A stretch of 64,000 nucleotides of DNA from Micromonospora sp. 15K316 (lineage in GTDB: Bacteria; Actinomycetota; Actinomycetes; Mycobacteriales; Micromonosporaceae). The DNA lies in contig NZ_SMKG01000004.1 of assembly GCF_004348525.1 (NCBI RefSeq), forward strand, positions 57,031 to 121,030, given 5' to 3'. Position numbers and translations under genes: made by a program. Positions 15,479 to 24,415 of the stretch are shown here, one piece after another (within the stretch, counting starts at the first letter, position 1; each line of letters starts with the position of its first letter). The notes beneath the pieces are model-generated. The model was given only the letters and a program-made list of their open reading frames with translations. It was not told the DNA's origin and made no database searches.

Positions 15479-16018
15479 TCATGGAGTCGCCTTCCGTCGG
15501 GTCCGGTCGCGTTCGGTCCACATGCGTTCGCACGCCTCCAGCCACTCCAGGTCGGCCCTCAGCCGCAGCACGACCCCCTCCAGCAACAATCCGGCAACCG
15601 GATCCACCGACCGCTCCAACGCGGCCCGCTGGGCATCCCGCAACCGGCGCAGCAGCTCGCGCCGCTGCGCGTCGACCAACGCCACCGGATCGGCCAGCCG
15701 GCCGGCAGCGGCGGCCACCAGCTTGAGATGGAACTCGGCAAGGTCCGGCTTCGGCCAGCTCACCTCGGTCAGCCACGCGGCGACCCGCTGCTGTCCGGCC
15801 GGAGTCAACGCGTAGACGCGCCGGTCGGGGCGGTCCGGGAGGCCCTCGGCGTGCTGCGAGGTCACCAGACCCGCCTTGGCCAGCCGGGCCAGCGTCACGT
15901 AGATCTGCCCGGCGTTCATCGCCTCGCCGAGCGGGCCGAGCGCGCCCCGGATACGGGCGCGCAGCTCGTAGCCGTACGCCGGCTCCTTCGCCAGCATGGC
16001 CAGCACCACATCCTGCAC
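15479..16018 (-). CDS. PadR-family transcriptional regulator
   Basis: A 179-aa regulator. An N-terminal winged helix (VLAMLAKEPAYGYELRARI, then AGQIYVTLARLAKAGLV and a DRRVYALTPAG wing) is followed by a C-terminal dimerising helix pair, the layout of PadR subfamily s2. Such proteins usually repress adjacent transport genes, here the FtsX-type exporter downstream. GTG 16018 is 9 nt after GGAGG. Its stop overlaps an ATG at 15482 (ATGA), which would normally be the coupled start of the ATPase but now opens a dead-end frame. Confidence 0.88.
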   Translation of the reverse strand: MQDVVLAMLAKEPAYGYELRARIRGALGPLGEAMNAGQIYVTLARLAKAGLVTSQHAEGLPDRPDRRVYALTPAGQQRVAAWLTEVSWPKPDLAEFHLKLVAAAAGRLADPVALVDAQRRELLRRLRDAQRAALERSVDPVAGLLLEGVVLRLRADLEWLEACERMWTERDRTRRKATP

Positions 16019-16044
16019 CCGAGCGCACCTCCGTCGACCGATAT

Positions 16045-16073
16045 TAGATAACCGCTAGCTATAGCGCTGTCAA
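16045..16073 (-). promoter_or_regulatory. Promoter and operator of the padR-ABC operon
   Basis: On the minus strand, TTGACA (16073-16068), a 17-nt spacer and TATCTA (16050-16045) lie ahead of padR. The spacer contains the inverted repeat CGCTA-N4-TAGCG (16053-16066), a good position for PadR autorepression. Confidence 0.6.
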
Positions 16074-16114
16074 ATCGCTCGCCCGCCGGCGAGGGCGCGG
16101 TAGGTTGCACAGTC

Positions 16115-16831
16115 ATGGCCACCGCCACCGCCGCCGACGTCCGTCGCGAACTCGCCGCACTCGCCGACCCGCTGCGGGCGGCGAACGTCAGCCGGTTCCT
16201 GCAGATGGTTCCCGGTGGGTACGGCGAGGGCGACCGGGCGATCGGCGTCACCGTGCCGGACCAGCGCCGGGTGGCCGCCCGGCACTGGCGCGACCTTCCG
16301 CTGACGGAGACGGTGACGCTGCTGACCAGCGGCGTGCACGAGGAGCGGCTGACGTCGCTCCTCGTGCTGGTGCGGAAGTTCGGCGGAGGAGACGAGGAGG
16401 AACGGGCCCGGATCTTCGACATCGTGCTGGCCAACACCGGCCACATCGACAACTGGGACCTGGTGGACTCGTCCGCCCCGTACATCGTCGGCCCCTGGCT
16501 GATCGACAAGGACCGCGACGTCCTCGACCGGCTGGCCGGGTCGCACCTCGTCTGGGACCGGCGCATCGCCGTCATGGCGACGTTCGCCTTCATCAAGGCC
16601 GGCGACTTCCGGTGGACCTTCCGGCTCGGCGACCGGCTCCTGCACGACCCGCACGACCTCGTACGCAAGGCGGTCGGCTGGATGCTGCGGGAGGTCGGCA
16701 ACCGGGACAGAGCCGCGGAGGAGGAGTTCCTGGCCCACCGCTACCGGGTCATGCCACGAGTCATGCTGCGCTACGCGATCGAGAAGTTCGAACCGCAGCG
16801 GCGGCGGGAGTACCTGACCGGCGTGGCCTAG
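16115..16831 (+). CDS. alkD: DNA alkylation repair protein AlkD
   Basis: A 238-aa DNA glycosylase built of HEAT-like repeats that removes cationic 3-methyladenine and 7-methylguanine adducts. The residues that matter in Bacillus AlkD have clear counterparts: IDNWDLVDSSAP supplies Trp114 and Asp118, and KAVGWMLREVG supplies Trp189. The N-terminal GVTVPDQRRVA block and total length are typical. ATG 16115 is the first good start; the binding site is weak. It is divergent from the padR operon and shares a short promoter region with it. Confidence 0.92.
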   Translation: MATATAADVRRELAALADPLRAANVSRFLQMVPGGYGEGDRAIGVTVPDQRRVAARHWRDLPLTETVTLLTSGVHEERLTSLLVLVRKFGGGDEEERARIFDIVLANTGHIDNWDLVDSSAPYIVGPWLIDKDRDVLDRLAGSHLVWDRRIAVMATFAFIKAGDFRWTFRLGDRLLHDPHDLVRKAVGWMLREVGNRDRAAEEEFLAHRYRVMPRVMLRYAIEKFEPQRRREYLTGVA

Positions 16832-16863
16832 CGGGCGGCTGTCCGCGGGCGCCGAACGGGCGG

Positions 16864-16893
16864 GGGGCGGGGCGACGATGGCCGCCCCGCCCC
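16864..16893. terminator. Bidirectional terminator
   Basis: GGGGCGGGGCG at 16864-16874 pairs with 16883-16893 (11 bp, 8-nt loop), between convergent alkD and the peptidase gene. Confidence 0.65.
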
Positions 16894-16906
16894 GGTCAGG
16901 CGCGGA

Positions 16907-18820
16907 TCAGAGACCGGCCTTCTCGGCCGCCCGCCGGCCACCGACGACCGGCAGCTCGATCCGGCTGCTGTCGAAGTGGACGGTGATCTCGGCCTGGTTC
17001 TGCTTCGCCCGGCTGCTGTAACCGGAGTACGAGCCGAGCAGCACCACACCGATCTGGTTGCCGGCGTCGAAGACGTAGTCCTCGGGCAGCAGCGGCACGT
17101 CGACGCTGTTCTTCTTCCCCGGCCGCAGCGGGGTCGACGTGGACAGCGAGTCGAGGTTCAACCCGTCCAGGATGCCCTTGGTCACCAGCGCCTGCGGATC
17201 GGTGGCCACGTTCTTGGCGGTCTCCCGGTAGCAGGCTTCCTCGGCGTACCCGCCCCAGGTCGCCGTCTCGCCCCAGCAGTCCTCCTCGGTCAGCGTCCGG
17301 ATGCCGTCGCCGGCGGTGCTGAACCGGGGCCGGGTGCCGTAGTCGACGAGCAGACCGGCGAAGCTGGTGTCCTCACCGTTCACCGACGCCTTGATCCGTA
17401 CGACCGGGGTGCCGGAGATGTGCAGCGGCGCCCGCAGCGGCTCGGAGAGGAAGACCAGCCGGTTCGCCGTGTTCGCCGCCGGATCCGACGGGTGCCGGAT
17501 GGCGTTGGTCTGGCTCATCGACGGCGTGTCCTGGAAGGTGCGGGACTCCCTGCCGTGCTGGGGGCGGACCGAGAGGGCACCGGCGGCACCCTCGGCGCCC
17601 GGTCGCAGGAACACCTGGGTCTTCTGGGCCGCGGGGATCGGCCAGTCGCGGTGGGTCTCCCAGACGTCCGGGGCCCGCTCGATGTCGGCCCGGGGCTCCT
17701 TCATGATGTCGTTCTTGACCCCGTGCAGCCAGTAGTCGAACCAGCGGTGCAGGGTGTCGACCCACTCGCCCCGGCGGAAGTCGAACGGGTCGACGTGTCC
17801 GGTGCCCGTCATCCAGAGCTTGCGGGGCACGTTGTGCTCGGCGAGCGCGTCCCACCACTTGCTGAAGTGGTCCGCCCGGACGTTGTCGTCGTTGATGCCG
17901 TGCACCACGAAGACGCTGGCGCGCACCCGGTCGGCGTGCGGAACGTAGTCACGCTCGGCCCAGAAGTCGTTGTAGTCGCCGGTGGTGTCGTCGCTGTCCA
18001 CACCGAGCTGCTCACGGACCGGTGCGCAGTACGCCCGCCGCTCCGGGTTCGTGACCGTGTTGGAGAGACTGCCCGAGTAGTTGTTGCCCCGGGTGACGAG
18101 CCCGTTGCTGCGCGAGTAGTCGTACCAGCTGGAGATCGCGGAGATCGGCACGATCGTGGAGAGCCCCTTGACGCCGGTGGCGGCGGCCGCGTTGGCCAGG
18201 GTGCCGTCGTACGACTTGCCGATCATGCCGGTGCGGCCGTTGTGCCAGTCGGCCACGACCCGCTCGCCGGCGGCGTTCGTGCCCTTCCGGCGCCCGTTCA
18301 GCCAGTCGATCGCCGTCGGCGCGCTGATGTTGTCGGCGCGGCCGCCGGTGACCGGGCAACCCGTCGAGTGGTTGGTCCCGATCATGTCGAGCAGGATCAC
18401 CGCGTAACCGCGCGGAACGAAGTAGTTGTCGTAGAAGAGCGGCCACTTGTCGTTGAGGCCGTCGCCGTCGACGTCCTCCTTGCACTCGCTCTCGTTGCCT
18501 CGGCACACCGTCGAGTAGTACGGGCTCGCGTCCATGATGACCGGAACGTCCAGCCCGCGCTCGCTGGCCTTGGGCCGGATGATGTCCATGGCCACGACAT
18601 CGCGGGCGCCGTCGCCGTCGGTGTCGACGTCGGAGGTGACGAATACCCGCTCGCGGATCGCGTCGGCGTACCCGAACACCGGTTGGGTGACTCCGTCCCG
18701 GACGACCGGCCGGAGACGTTCCGCGGACGGACTCGCCGTCGCGGCGGCCGCCGGCAGGCCCACGGCGACGGTCAACGCGACCACCACCGACGACCGCCAC
18801 CAGCTCCTCGTGGTTCGCAT
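16907..18820 (-). CDS. Secreted Xaa-Pro dipeptidyl-peptidase (S15 family)
   Basis: A 637-aa exported serine peptidase releasing X-Pro dipeptides. The signal peptide spans residues 1-29. The alpha/beta-hydrolase core holds the nucleophile in GMIGKSYDGT (Ser203), the acid near VHGINDDNV and the His in TGTGHVDPF. A C-terminal jelly-roll (from about residue 440) matches the PepX C-terminal domain. Cysteine-containing inserts (CRGNESECKED) are typical of extracellular actinobacterial forms. ATG 18820 follows GGGAGGAGC. It stands alone and converges on alkD. Confidence 0.9.
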   Translation of the reverse strand: MRTTRSWWRSSVVVALTVAVGLPAAAATASPSAERLRPVVRDGVTQPVFGYADAIRERVFVTSDVDTDGDGARDVVAMDIIRPKASERGLDVPVIMDASPYYSTVCRGNESECKEDVDGDGLNDKWPLFYDNYFVPRGYAVILLDMIGTNHSTGCPVTGGRADNISAPTAIDWLNGRRKGTNAAGERVVADWHNGRTGMIGKSYDGTLANAAAATGVKGLSTIVPISAISSWYDYSRSNGLVTRGNNYSGSLSNTVTNPERRAYCAPVREQLGVDSDDTTGDYNDFWAERDYVPHADRVRASVFVVHGINDDNVRADHFSKWWDALAEHNVPRKLWMTGTGHVDPFDFRRGEWVDTLHRWFDYWLHGVKNDIMKEPRADIERAPDVWETHRDWPIPAAQKTQVFLRPGAEGAAGALSVRPQHGRESRTFQDTPSMSQTNAIRHPSDPAANTANRLVFLSEPLRAPLHISGTPVVRIKASVNGEDTSFAGLLVDYGTRPRFSTAGDGIRTLTEEDCWGETATWGGYAEEACYRETAKNVATDPQALVTKGILDGLNLDSLSTSTPLRPGKKNSVDVPLLPEDYVFDAGNQIGVVLLGSYSGYSSRAKQNQAEITVHFDSSRIELPVVGGRRAAEKAGL

Positions 18821-19214
18821 GGTGCTCCTCCCTGATCCGGCACCGGCGCCGTCGCCGGCCGCCCAGGGCAGGGACGGCCGGCCGCGGGTGCGGCTGCATC
18901 GAACCCTAGGAATCGAGCCGGGACCGGTCATCGGACAGGTGCGGGAGTTGATCGTCTTCGGCTCCTACGTCTGTCGCATACCTTCGCTACCGCGCGTGAC
19001 CGGCCGCCGCGCACGTCAGTGGCGGGTTGCCGGACCTGCCGGAGTGCGACAGGCGTAGGACCGCCCGGGCGGTGATTCCAACAGGTGCCCGATGACGCAC
19101 ACCTCCGGCGGTCATAGGTTCGGCCGCACCAGCACGCCGAACGGTCAACCCGGCGGGCCCCGGCGCCGGTGTCGACCCGGACGAGGCCCCGCCGACCCGT
19201 GAGAAGGGCAGGAT
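18821..19214. other. Divergent promoter region, no gene seen
   Basis: This 394-bp spacer separates the leftward peptidase from the rightward sugar ABC operon. I see no supportable ORF. One promoter-like element for the peptidase is listed separately; none stands out for the ABC operon. Confidence 0.5.
18903..18932 (-). promoter_or_regulatory. Possible promoter of the S15 peptidase
   Basis: On the minus strand, GATGAC (18932-18927), an 18-nt spacer and TAGGGT (18908-18903) resemble a housekeeping actinobacterial promoter with a good -10 and a weak -35. Confidence 0.3.
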
Positions 19215-20066
19215 GTGCGGTCGGAAGGCAGCGTGGCACTGCGGTTCGTCGGGCGGTTCGTGGTGCCGGCGCTGGTCGCGGCGCTCTTCGCCGCCCCGCT
19301 GTGGTTCATGGTGGTCGGCTCGCTCCGACCCGCCGGAGAGCCACCGCCGCGCACCGTGGAGCTTCTGCCGGCGGAGCCGAGCGTGGCGGCGTACGCCCGG
19401 CTGCCGGAGCTCATCCCCCTCTTCCGGTACCTGGCGAACTCGGCGCTGGTCGTCGCGATCGCCGTGCCGGTGACCGTGCTCGTCGCGTCGCTGACCGGCT
19501 TCGGCTTACGCCTGCTCAGCCCGTCGGCCCGTCGCCGCGCCGTCCTCGGCCTGCTGGCGGTGCTGCTCGTACCGGTCACCGCCGTCTGGGCCACCCGCTT
19601 CGAGCTGTTCCGGCTCGCCGGCGTCGTCGACACGTACGTGCCGCTGCTCGCCCCGGCGCTGCTCGCCGGTAGCCCGCTCCTCGTGCTGCTCTACGGGTGG
19701 GCGTTCGGCGGCGTACCGGAGAGCCAGCTCGGGGCGGCCCGACTCGAAGGCGCCGGCTGGTTGACGATCTGGCGGCGGGTGGCACTGCCCCAGGTGCGCC
19801 CGGCGACCCTCGCGGTGGCCGTGCTCGCCTTCACCCTCCACTGGTCGAACCTGATCGACCCGCTGCTGTACCTGCACAGCGGCGACCGCTACACGTACCC
19901 GCTGGGCCTGCAGTTCCTGCGGCTGCTGAACCCGACCGACTGGCCGCTGCTGATGGCGGGCTGCGTCGTGGCGACCGCGCCGTGCGTGCTGGTGTTCCTG
20001 CTGGCCCAGCGGATCCTGCTGAACGACGACCCGCTGGCCGCACTCAGATCTGGAGGTCGTAGGTGA
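19215..20066 (+). CDS. Carbohydrate ABC transporter permease (MalG type)
   Basis: A 283-aa inner-membrane permease with six hydrophobic helices. The cytoplasmic EAA-type loop lies in the second half (ESQLGAARLEGAGWLTIWRRVALPQVRP), which docks on the ATPase. GTG 19215 sits 6 nt after GAGAAGGG; GTG 19233 with its own GGAAGG is an alternative. It opens an operon of permease, binding protein, ATPase and permease, an order less usual than binding protein first. Its stop overlaps the next start by 4 nt. Confidence 0.88.
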   Translation: MRSEGSVALRFVGRFVVPALVAALFAAPLWFMVVGSLRPAGEPPPRTVELLPAEPSVAAYARLPELIPLFRYLANSALVVAIAVPVTVLVASLTGFGLRLLSPSARRRAVLGLLAVLLVPVTAVWATRFELFRLAGVVDTYVPLLAPALLAGSPLLVLLYGWAFGGVPESQLGAARLEGAGWLTIWRRVALPQVRPATLAVAVLAFTLHWSNLIDPLLYLHSGDRYTYPLGLQFLRLLNPTDWPLLMAGCVVATAPCVLVFLLAQRILLNDDPLAALRSGGRR

Positions 20067-21355
20067 GCCGATTCCGCCGGTACGCCGCCCTGGTCACCGC
20101 CGCGCTGCTGCTCGGCGTCACCGCCTGTGACAGCGGCGGCGACGCGACGGACGACGCGGGCATCACCGTCGTGCTCTTCGGCGACGCCGAGGAGATCGCC
20201 GGGTACCGCACCATGATCGACGAGTTCGGCGACGCGCACCCCGACGTCCCCGTGACGCTCTCCCCGGTCGCCACCCAGGACGAACTCATGGCCCGGCTGA
20301 CCACCTCGTTCGCCGGCGGCCAGCCACCCGACGTGTTCCTGCTCAACTACCGCCGGTACGGCCAGTTCGCCGCCCAGCAGGCGATCGAGCCGGTGCAGTC
20401 GTACCTCGACCGCAGCACCGTCCTGAAGGAGAGCGACTTCAGCCCGCGGGCGCTGGACGCCTTCCGGTTCGACGGGAAGGCCCTGACCTGCCTGCCGCAG
20501 AACATGTCCTCCCTCGTCGTCTACTACAACGCCGACCTCTTCGCCAAGGCCGGTGTGCCGCTGCCGAAGGCGGGCTGGACCTGGGACGACTTCCTCACCG
20601 CGGCCCGCGCCCTGACCGGCGACGGGAGGTACGGCGTCGGCGTCGAGCCCTCGCTTCCCCGGCTCGCGCCGTTCGTCTGGTCCAACCGCGGCGAACTGGT
20701 CGACGACCCGAACCGGCCGACAGCGCTGACCCTCACCGGGAACCCGGCCACCCGGCGGGCCGTCGACTGGTTCCTCGACCTGCAGCTGAAGCACCACGTC
20801 GTGCCGCCCGACGCCGAGGAGCAGAGCGAGTCGAGCGAGGACAGGTTCCTGCGCGGCACGCTCGGCATGTACCTCAACAGCCGCGTCGCCGTCCCCACGC
20901 TGCGCACCATCGAGGGCTTCACGTGGGACGCGGCGTCACTGCCGGTCGCGCCCGGCGGGGTGCCCGCCTCGATCCTGCACAGCGACGCCTACTGCATGAG
21001 CGCCGGCCGGGCCGACCACGAGCGGGCGTGGCGGTTCATCGAGTTCGCGATGGGTGAGCAGGGCCAGCGCATCCTCGCCGGGTCCGGCCGCACCGTACCG
21101 TCCCGCCTCGACGTGGCCAACTCCCCCACCTTCCTCGACCCGCAGGAGCCACCGAAGTCGTCGCAGGTCTACCTCGACGCCGAGCCGCACCTGCGCGCCA
21201 CCCCCCGCACCGGCACCTGGTCCCGGGTGGAACGGGAGGCGGACGCCCTGCTCGAGGAGGTCTTCTACGGCCGGGTCGGCCGCGAGGAGGGGCTGCGGAA
21301 CCTGGAGGAGAAGATCCGCCCGCTCTTCACCCTGCCGGCGGGCGCGGGTGGCTGA
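20063..21355 (+). CDS. Extracellular sugar-binding lipoprotein (ABC importer)
   Basis: A 430-aa solute-binding protein of the MalE-like family 1. The signal peptide ends in the lipobox LLLGVTAC, predicting lipidation at Cys22 and anchoring outside the membrane. Features of the fold are ITVVLFGDAEEIAGYRTMID, the ligand-cleft segment GGQPPDVFLLNY, and FIEFAMGEQGQRILA. GTG 20063 overlaps the upstream stop (GTGA). The ligand cannot be read; the importer family usually handles oligosaccharides. Confidence 0.9.
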   Translation: MSRFRRYAALVTAALLLGVTACDSGGDATDDAGITVVLFGDAEEIAGYRTMIDEFGDAHPDVPVTLSPVATQDELMARLTTSFAGGQPPDVFLLNYRRYGQFAAQQAIEPVQSYLDRSTVLKESDFSPRALDAFRFDGKALTCLPQNMSSLVVYYNADLFAKAGVPLPKAGWTWDDFLTAARALTGDGRYGVGVEPSLPRLAPFVWSNRGELVDDPNRPTALTLTGNPATRRAVDWFLDLQLKHHVVPPDAEEQSESSEDRFLRGTLGMYLNSRVAVPTLRTIEGFTWDAASLPVAPGGVPASILHSDAYCMSAGRADHERAWRFIEFAMGEQGQRILAGSGRTVPSRLDVANSPTFLDPQEPPKSSQVYLDAEPHLRATPRTGTWSRVEREADALLEEVFYGRVGREEGLRNLEEKIRPLFTLPAGAGG

Positions 21356-22358
21356 CCGCGGCACCATCCGGCTCGAATCGCTGACCAGGTCGTACGGGCG
21401 GGTGGTCGCCCTCGACGGCGTCGACCTGGAGGTGCGGGCCGGGGAGCTGATGACGCTCGTCGGCCCGTCGGGCTCGGGCAAGTCGACAATCCTGCGGCTG
21501 ATCGCCGGGCTCGACCGTCCGGAGCGCGGACGGATCCTCGTCGACGGGCAGGACGTGTCCCGGGTCCCCCCGCACCGGCGGTCCGTCGCGATGGTCTTCC
21601 AGGACTACGCGCTCTACCCGCACCTCACCGTCCTCGGCAACCTGCTGTTCGGCCTGCGGGTACGCCGGGTCCGCCGGGACGAGGCCGAACGGCGGGCCCG
21701 TGCCGCGGCCGAGCGGCTGGGCATCGCCGACCTGCTCGGCCGCTACCCCGACCAGGTCTCCGGCGGGCAACGCCAGCGGGTCGCCCTCGCCCGCGCGCTG
21801 CTGCGCGAACCCACCGTCTACCTGCTCGACGAGCCCATGGCCAGCCTCGACGCGCCGCTACGGTTCGCCACCCGCGCCGAACTGCTCGCCCTGCACCGGG
21901 ACCTCGGCACCACCACCGTCCATGTCACGCACGACCAGGCGGAGGCGATGACCCTCGGCGACCGGGTCGCCGTCCTCGACCGCGGCCGGATCCGCCAGCT
22001 CGGACCACCCCAGCAGGTATACGACGAGCCCGCCGACACCTTCGTCGCCGGTTTCCTGGGCGGCCCGCCGATGAACCTGGTGCCCGGCGGCGGCGTGCTC
22101 GGCGGCTCCCCCGGCCTGATCCTCGGCGTACGCCCGGAGGACCTGATCCTCGACGTCGACGGGCCGGTCGAGGTCACCGTCGACGCGGTGGAGGCGCTCG
22201 GCAGCGAGAGCATCCTGCTGACCCGCACCGCCGACGGCACCCGGCTCACCGTACGTGCGGCCGCACGCTGCGGCCTACGACCCGGGGCGGCGGCACGGCT
22301 GCGGCCGGACCCGGCTCGCCTGCACCACTTCGACGCCGAGACGGGACGGCGGCGGTGA
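21348..22358 (+). CDS. Sugar ABC transporter ATPase (MsmK/UgpC type)
   Basis: A 336-aa ATPase of the carbohydrate importer class 1. Walker A is GPSGSGKST, the Q-loop is in VFQDYALYPHLTV, the signature VSGGQRQRVALARAL, Walker B VYLLDEPMASLDA, and the H-loop VTHDQ. A C-terminal TOBE-like regulatory domain starts around residue 235. GTG 21348 overlaps the binding-protein gene by 8 nt. Having a dedicated ATPase is notable because many actinobacterial sugar importers share one. Confidence 0.92.
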   Translation: MADRGTIRLESLTRSYGRVVALDGVDLEVRAGELMTLVGPSGSGKSTILRLIAGLDRPERGRILVDGQDVSRVPPHRRSVAMVFQDYALYPHLTVLGNLLFGLRVRRVRRDEAERRARAAAERLGIADLLGRYPDQVSGGQRQRVALARALLREPTVYLLDEPMASLDAPLRFATRAELLALHRDLGTTTVHVTHDQAEAMTLGDRVAVLDRGRIRQLGPPQQVYDEPADTFVAGFLGGPPMNLVPGGGVLGGSPGLILGVRPEDLILDVDGPVEVTVDAVEALGSESILLTRTADGTRLTVRAAARCGLRPGAAARLRPDPARLHHFDAETGRRR

Positions 22359-23236
22359 CCTCGGGTCGCGACCGGAGGCCACTGACCGCGTGGGCGTTCC
22401 TCGCCCCGTACGGGATCGCCGTCGGGCTCCTGATCGCGCTGCCGGCGCTGCTCAACGTCGGCTACGCCTTCACCGACCACACCGGACTCACCCGTGACCC
22501 GCAGTTCGTCGGTCTGTCCCACGTCCGCCGGATGCTCGACGACGGGTTCCTGCTCGACAGCGTGCGGGCCTCGGCGATCCACCTGGCGCTGGCCGTACCG
22601 CTGCGGCTGCTCGCCGCCGTCGGTCTGGGCCTGCTGCTCGCCGCGCCACGACCGGGTGGACGCTGGTTCCGGGTCGCCGTGTACCTGCCGACGGTCGTAC
22701 CGGACGTGGCCCTCGCGGTGCTCTTCCTCTGGGTGCTCAACCCGCTCTACGGTCCGCTCAACCAGTTGCTCGGTCTCTTCGGCCATGCCGGCTTCAATTG
22801 GCTCTCCGAGCCCGGCACCGCCCGGGTCGGCGTGGCGCTGATGCTGATGTTCCCCATCGGTGAGGGCTTCCTCGTCGTCCTCGCCGCCCGGCGGATGCTC
22901 GACGGCCGGCTCTACGAGGCGGCGGCGCTGGAGGGCTGCGGCCCGTTCGGCCAGCTGCGCCGGATCACCCTGCCGCTGCTCGCCCCCGTCCTGCTGCTGC
23001 TCGCCGTGCGCGACACGATCCTGACCCTGCAGGTCAACTTCGTGCCCGCCTACATCCTCACCGACGGCCGGCCCGCGAACGCCACCCTCTACCTGCCGGT
23101 CTACATCTTCGACCAGGCCTTCGAGTTCTCCGGCTTCGCGTACGGCGCGCTGATCACGACAGTCCTCATGGTGGTCACCGCGTCCGTCATCACCGCGCTG
23201 CTGCTCGTCGTACGGCGGTGGCGGGTGCTGCGCTGA
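22355..23236 (+). CDS. Carbohydrate ABC transporter permease (MalF type)
   Basis: A 293-aa permease with six helices and the EAA-type loop (YEAAALEGCGPFGQLRRITLPLLAP). It partners the MalG-type permease at the start of the operon. GTG 22355 overlaps the ATPase stop by 4 nt (GTGA). Confidence 0.9.
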   Translation: MTSGRDRRPLTAWAFLAPYGIAVGLLIALPALLNVGYAFTDHTGLTRDPQFVGLSHVRRMLDDGFLLDSVRASAIHLALAVPLRLLAAVGLGLLLAAPRPGGRWFRVAVYLPTVVPDVALAVLFLWVLNPLYGPLNQLLGLFGHAGFNWLSEPGTARVGVALMLMFPIGEGFLVVLAARRMLDGRLYEAAALEGCGPFGQLRRITLPLLAPVLLLLAVRDTILTLQVNFVPAYILTDGRPANATLYLPVYIFDQAFEFSGFAYGALITTVLMVVTASVITALLLVVRRWRVLR

Positions 23237-23254
23237 GCGTGCCATGCTGCCACG

Positions 23255-23731
23255 GTGAGACTCCGGACACTCGCCGTCGTCGTCACCATCCCGTTGCTGC
23301 TCGCCTCCTGCGGCACGGACTCCGGTCCGGGGCAGCGGCCCGCCGGACGGGGGCCGGAGATGCTGGCGAACCTGCCCAGCTGTGACCGGGTGCCGCTGGA
23401 CACCGACGCCGAGGTGGAGGCGAGGGTCTCCGGCCTGCTCCTGCCCGAGGACACGCGGGTGACGTCGGTCGTCGAGCAGGGCGCGCTCACGACCGTCGAG
23501 GCGACCGTACGGATGACTCCGCTGGATGTACGCGCCCATTACGAGAAGCGCGGCGACATCGACCTGCTCCGCATCGAGGACGAGATCTTCGAGACCGAGG
23601 TGCTGATGCGGGCGCAGCAGCGACGGACCTACCTCCGGGCCACCGCCCTCTGCGCCGACGGCACGACCCTGACCGCGGTGGTGGGGCCGGACTCGGAGGG
23701 CGCGGGTCTGCCCGAGTTCCAGAGCCGATGA
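23255..23731 (+). CDS. Small lipoprotein of unknown function
   Basis: A 158-aa protein with a lipoprotein signal: hydrophobic stretch then LLLASC, so Cys20 should be lipidated. The mature part is mixed alpha/beta with two further Cys residues (CDR and LCADG) that may pair; no domain is recognised. It starts 18 nt after the MalF-type gene and may be the fifth gene of the importer operon. It converges on a truncated leftward gene whose frame runs antisense into it. Confidence 0.65.
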   Translation: MRLRTLAVVVTIPLLLASCGTDSGPGQRPAGRGPEMLANLPSCDRVPLDTDAEVEARVSGLLLPEDTRVTSVVEQGALTTVEATVRMTPLDVRAHYEKRGDIDLLRIEDEIFETEVLMRAQQRRTYLRATALCADGTTLTAVVGPDSEGAGLPEFQSR

Positions 23732-23734
23732 GCG

Positions 23735-24188
23735 TCGCCGCCCGCGGCCTCGCGGTCGGCCGCCGTCGGGCGACCGACGCCTGCGGTGGGAGAGCCGCGT
23801 CCGGTTCGACCCGGGAGGACCGTCCGGCACTGATCACGTACGCGAGCGCGTACGGGCTGATCGCCAGGTAGAGGACGGCCTCGGTCACCACCACGTTCAT
23901 CGCGATCGCGCTGATCACCACGACGCCCACACCGCCGAGGGGGGCGAGCAGCAACGCGGCGGCGGTCCGGCCGACCGGCCCGCGTACCGCCCGCCGGCCC
24001 GCGAGCGGGCTGTCGGTCCTGCGCGGCGCGAGGCTCGCCGCGAAGCGCGGCATCCGCAGCCGCCGCCGGTCCGTGGCGAGGACGTGCAGCTCGGCGCTCC
24101 ACTCCCGGCGCAGATCGTCGCGCAGCTCGACCGGCCAGCGCCGGGCAGCCGCGCCCAGCAGGAGCTCGGCGAGCCGCCGGGTCACCAC
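23735..24188 (-). pseudogene. Truncated membrane-protein gene (N-terminal remnant)
   Basis: The frame from GTG 24188 gives a believable protein for about 150 residues: an amphipathic ELLLGAAARRWPVELRDDLR, EWSAELHVLATDRRRLRMP, then two hydrophobic helices. It resembles the start of a larger actinobacterial multi-pass protein. After YALAYVISAG it degenerates into Arg/Pro-rich low-complexity sequence and then runs antisense through the neighbouring lipoprotein gene. I read it as a 3'-truncated remnant; a genuine short protein is the alternative. Confidence 0.5.
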
Positions 24189-24415
24189 GCCGGCGCGCCC
24201 GTCGGCTCGGCGCCACCCCGGACCGGGCGCGAGTTCAGGGCGCGCAGCTCGGCGAGCGCAATGGCAAGGCCGGAGATCAGCCTCGACAGCTGTCCTAAGC
24301 GGAGAGCGCCATTCGGCGACAGATGCTTGGTGACGTGGGTCACTTCGGCTGTCTAGCGTGGATTGCTGGAGACCGCTTTCCCGGTCGTCACGGCGCGTGG
24401 ACAGGGAGACAACGC

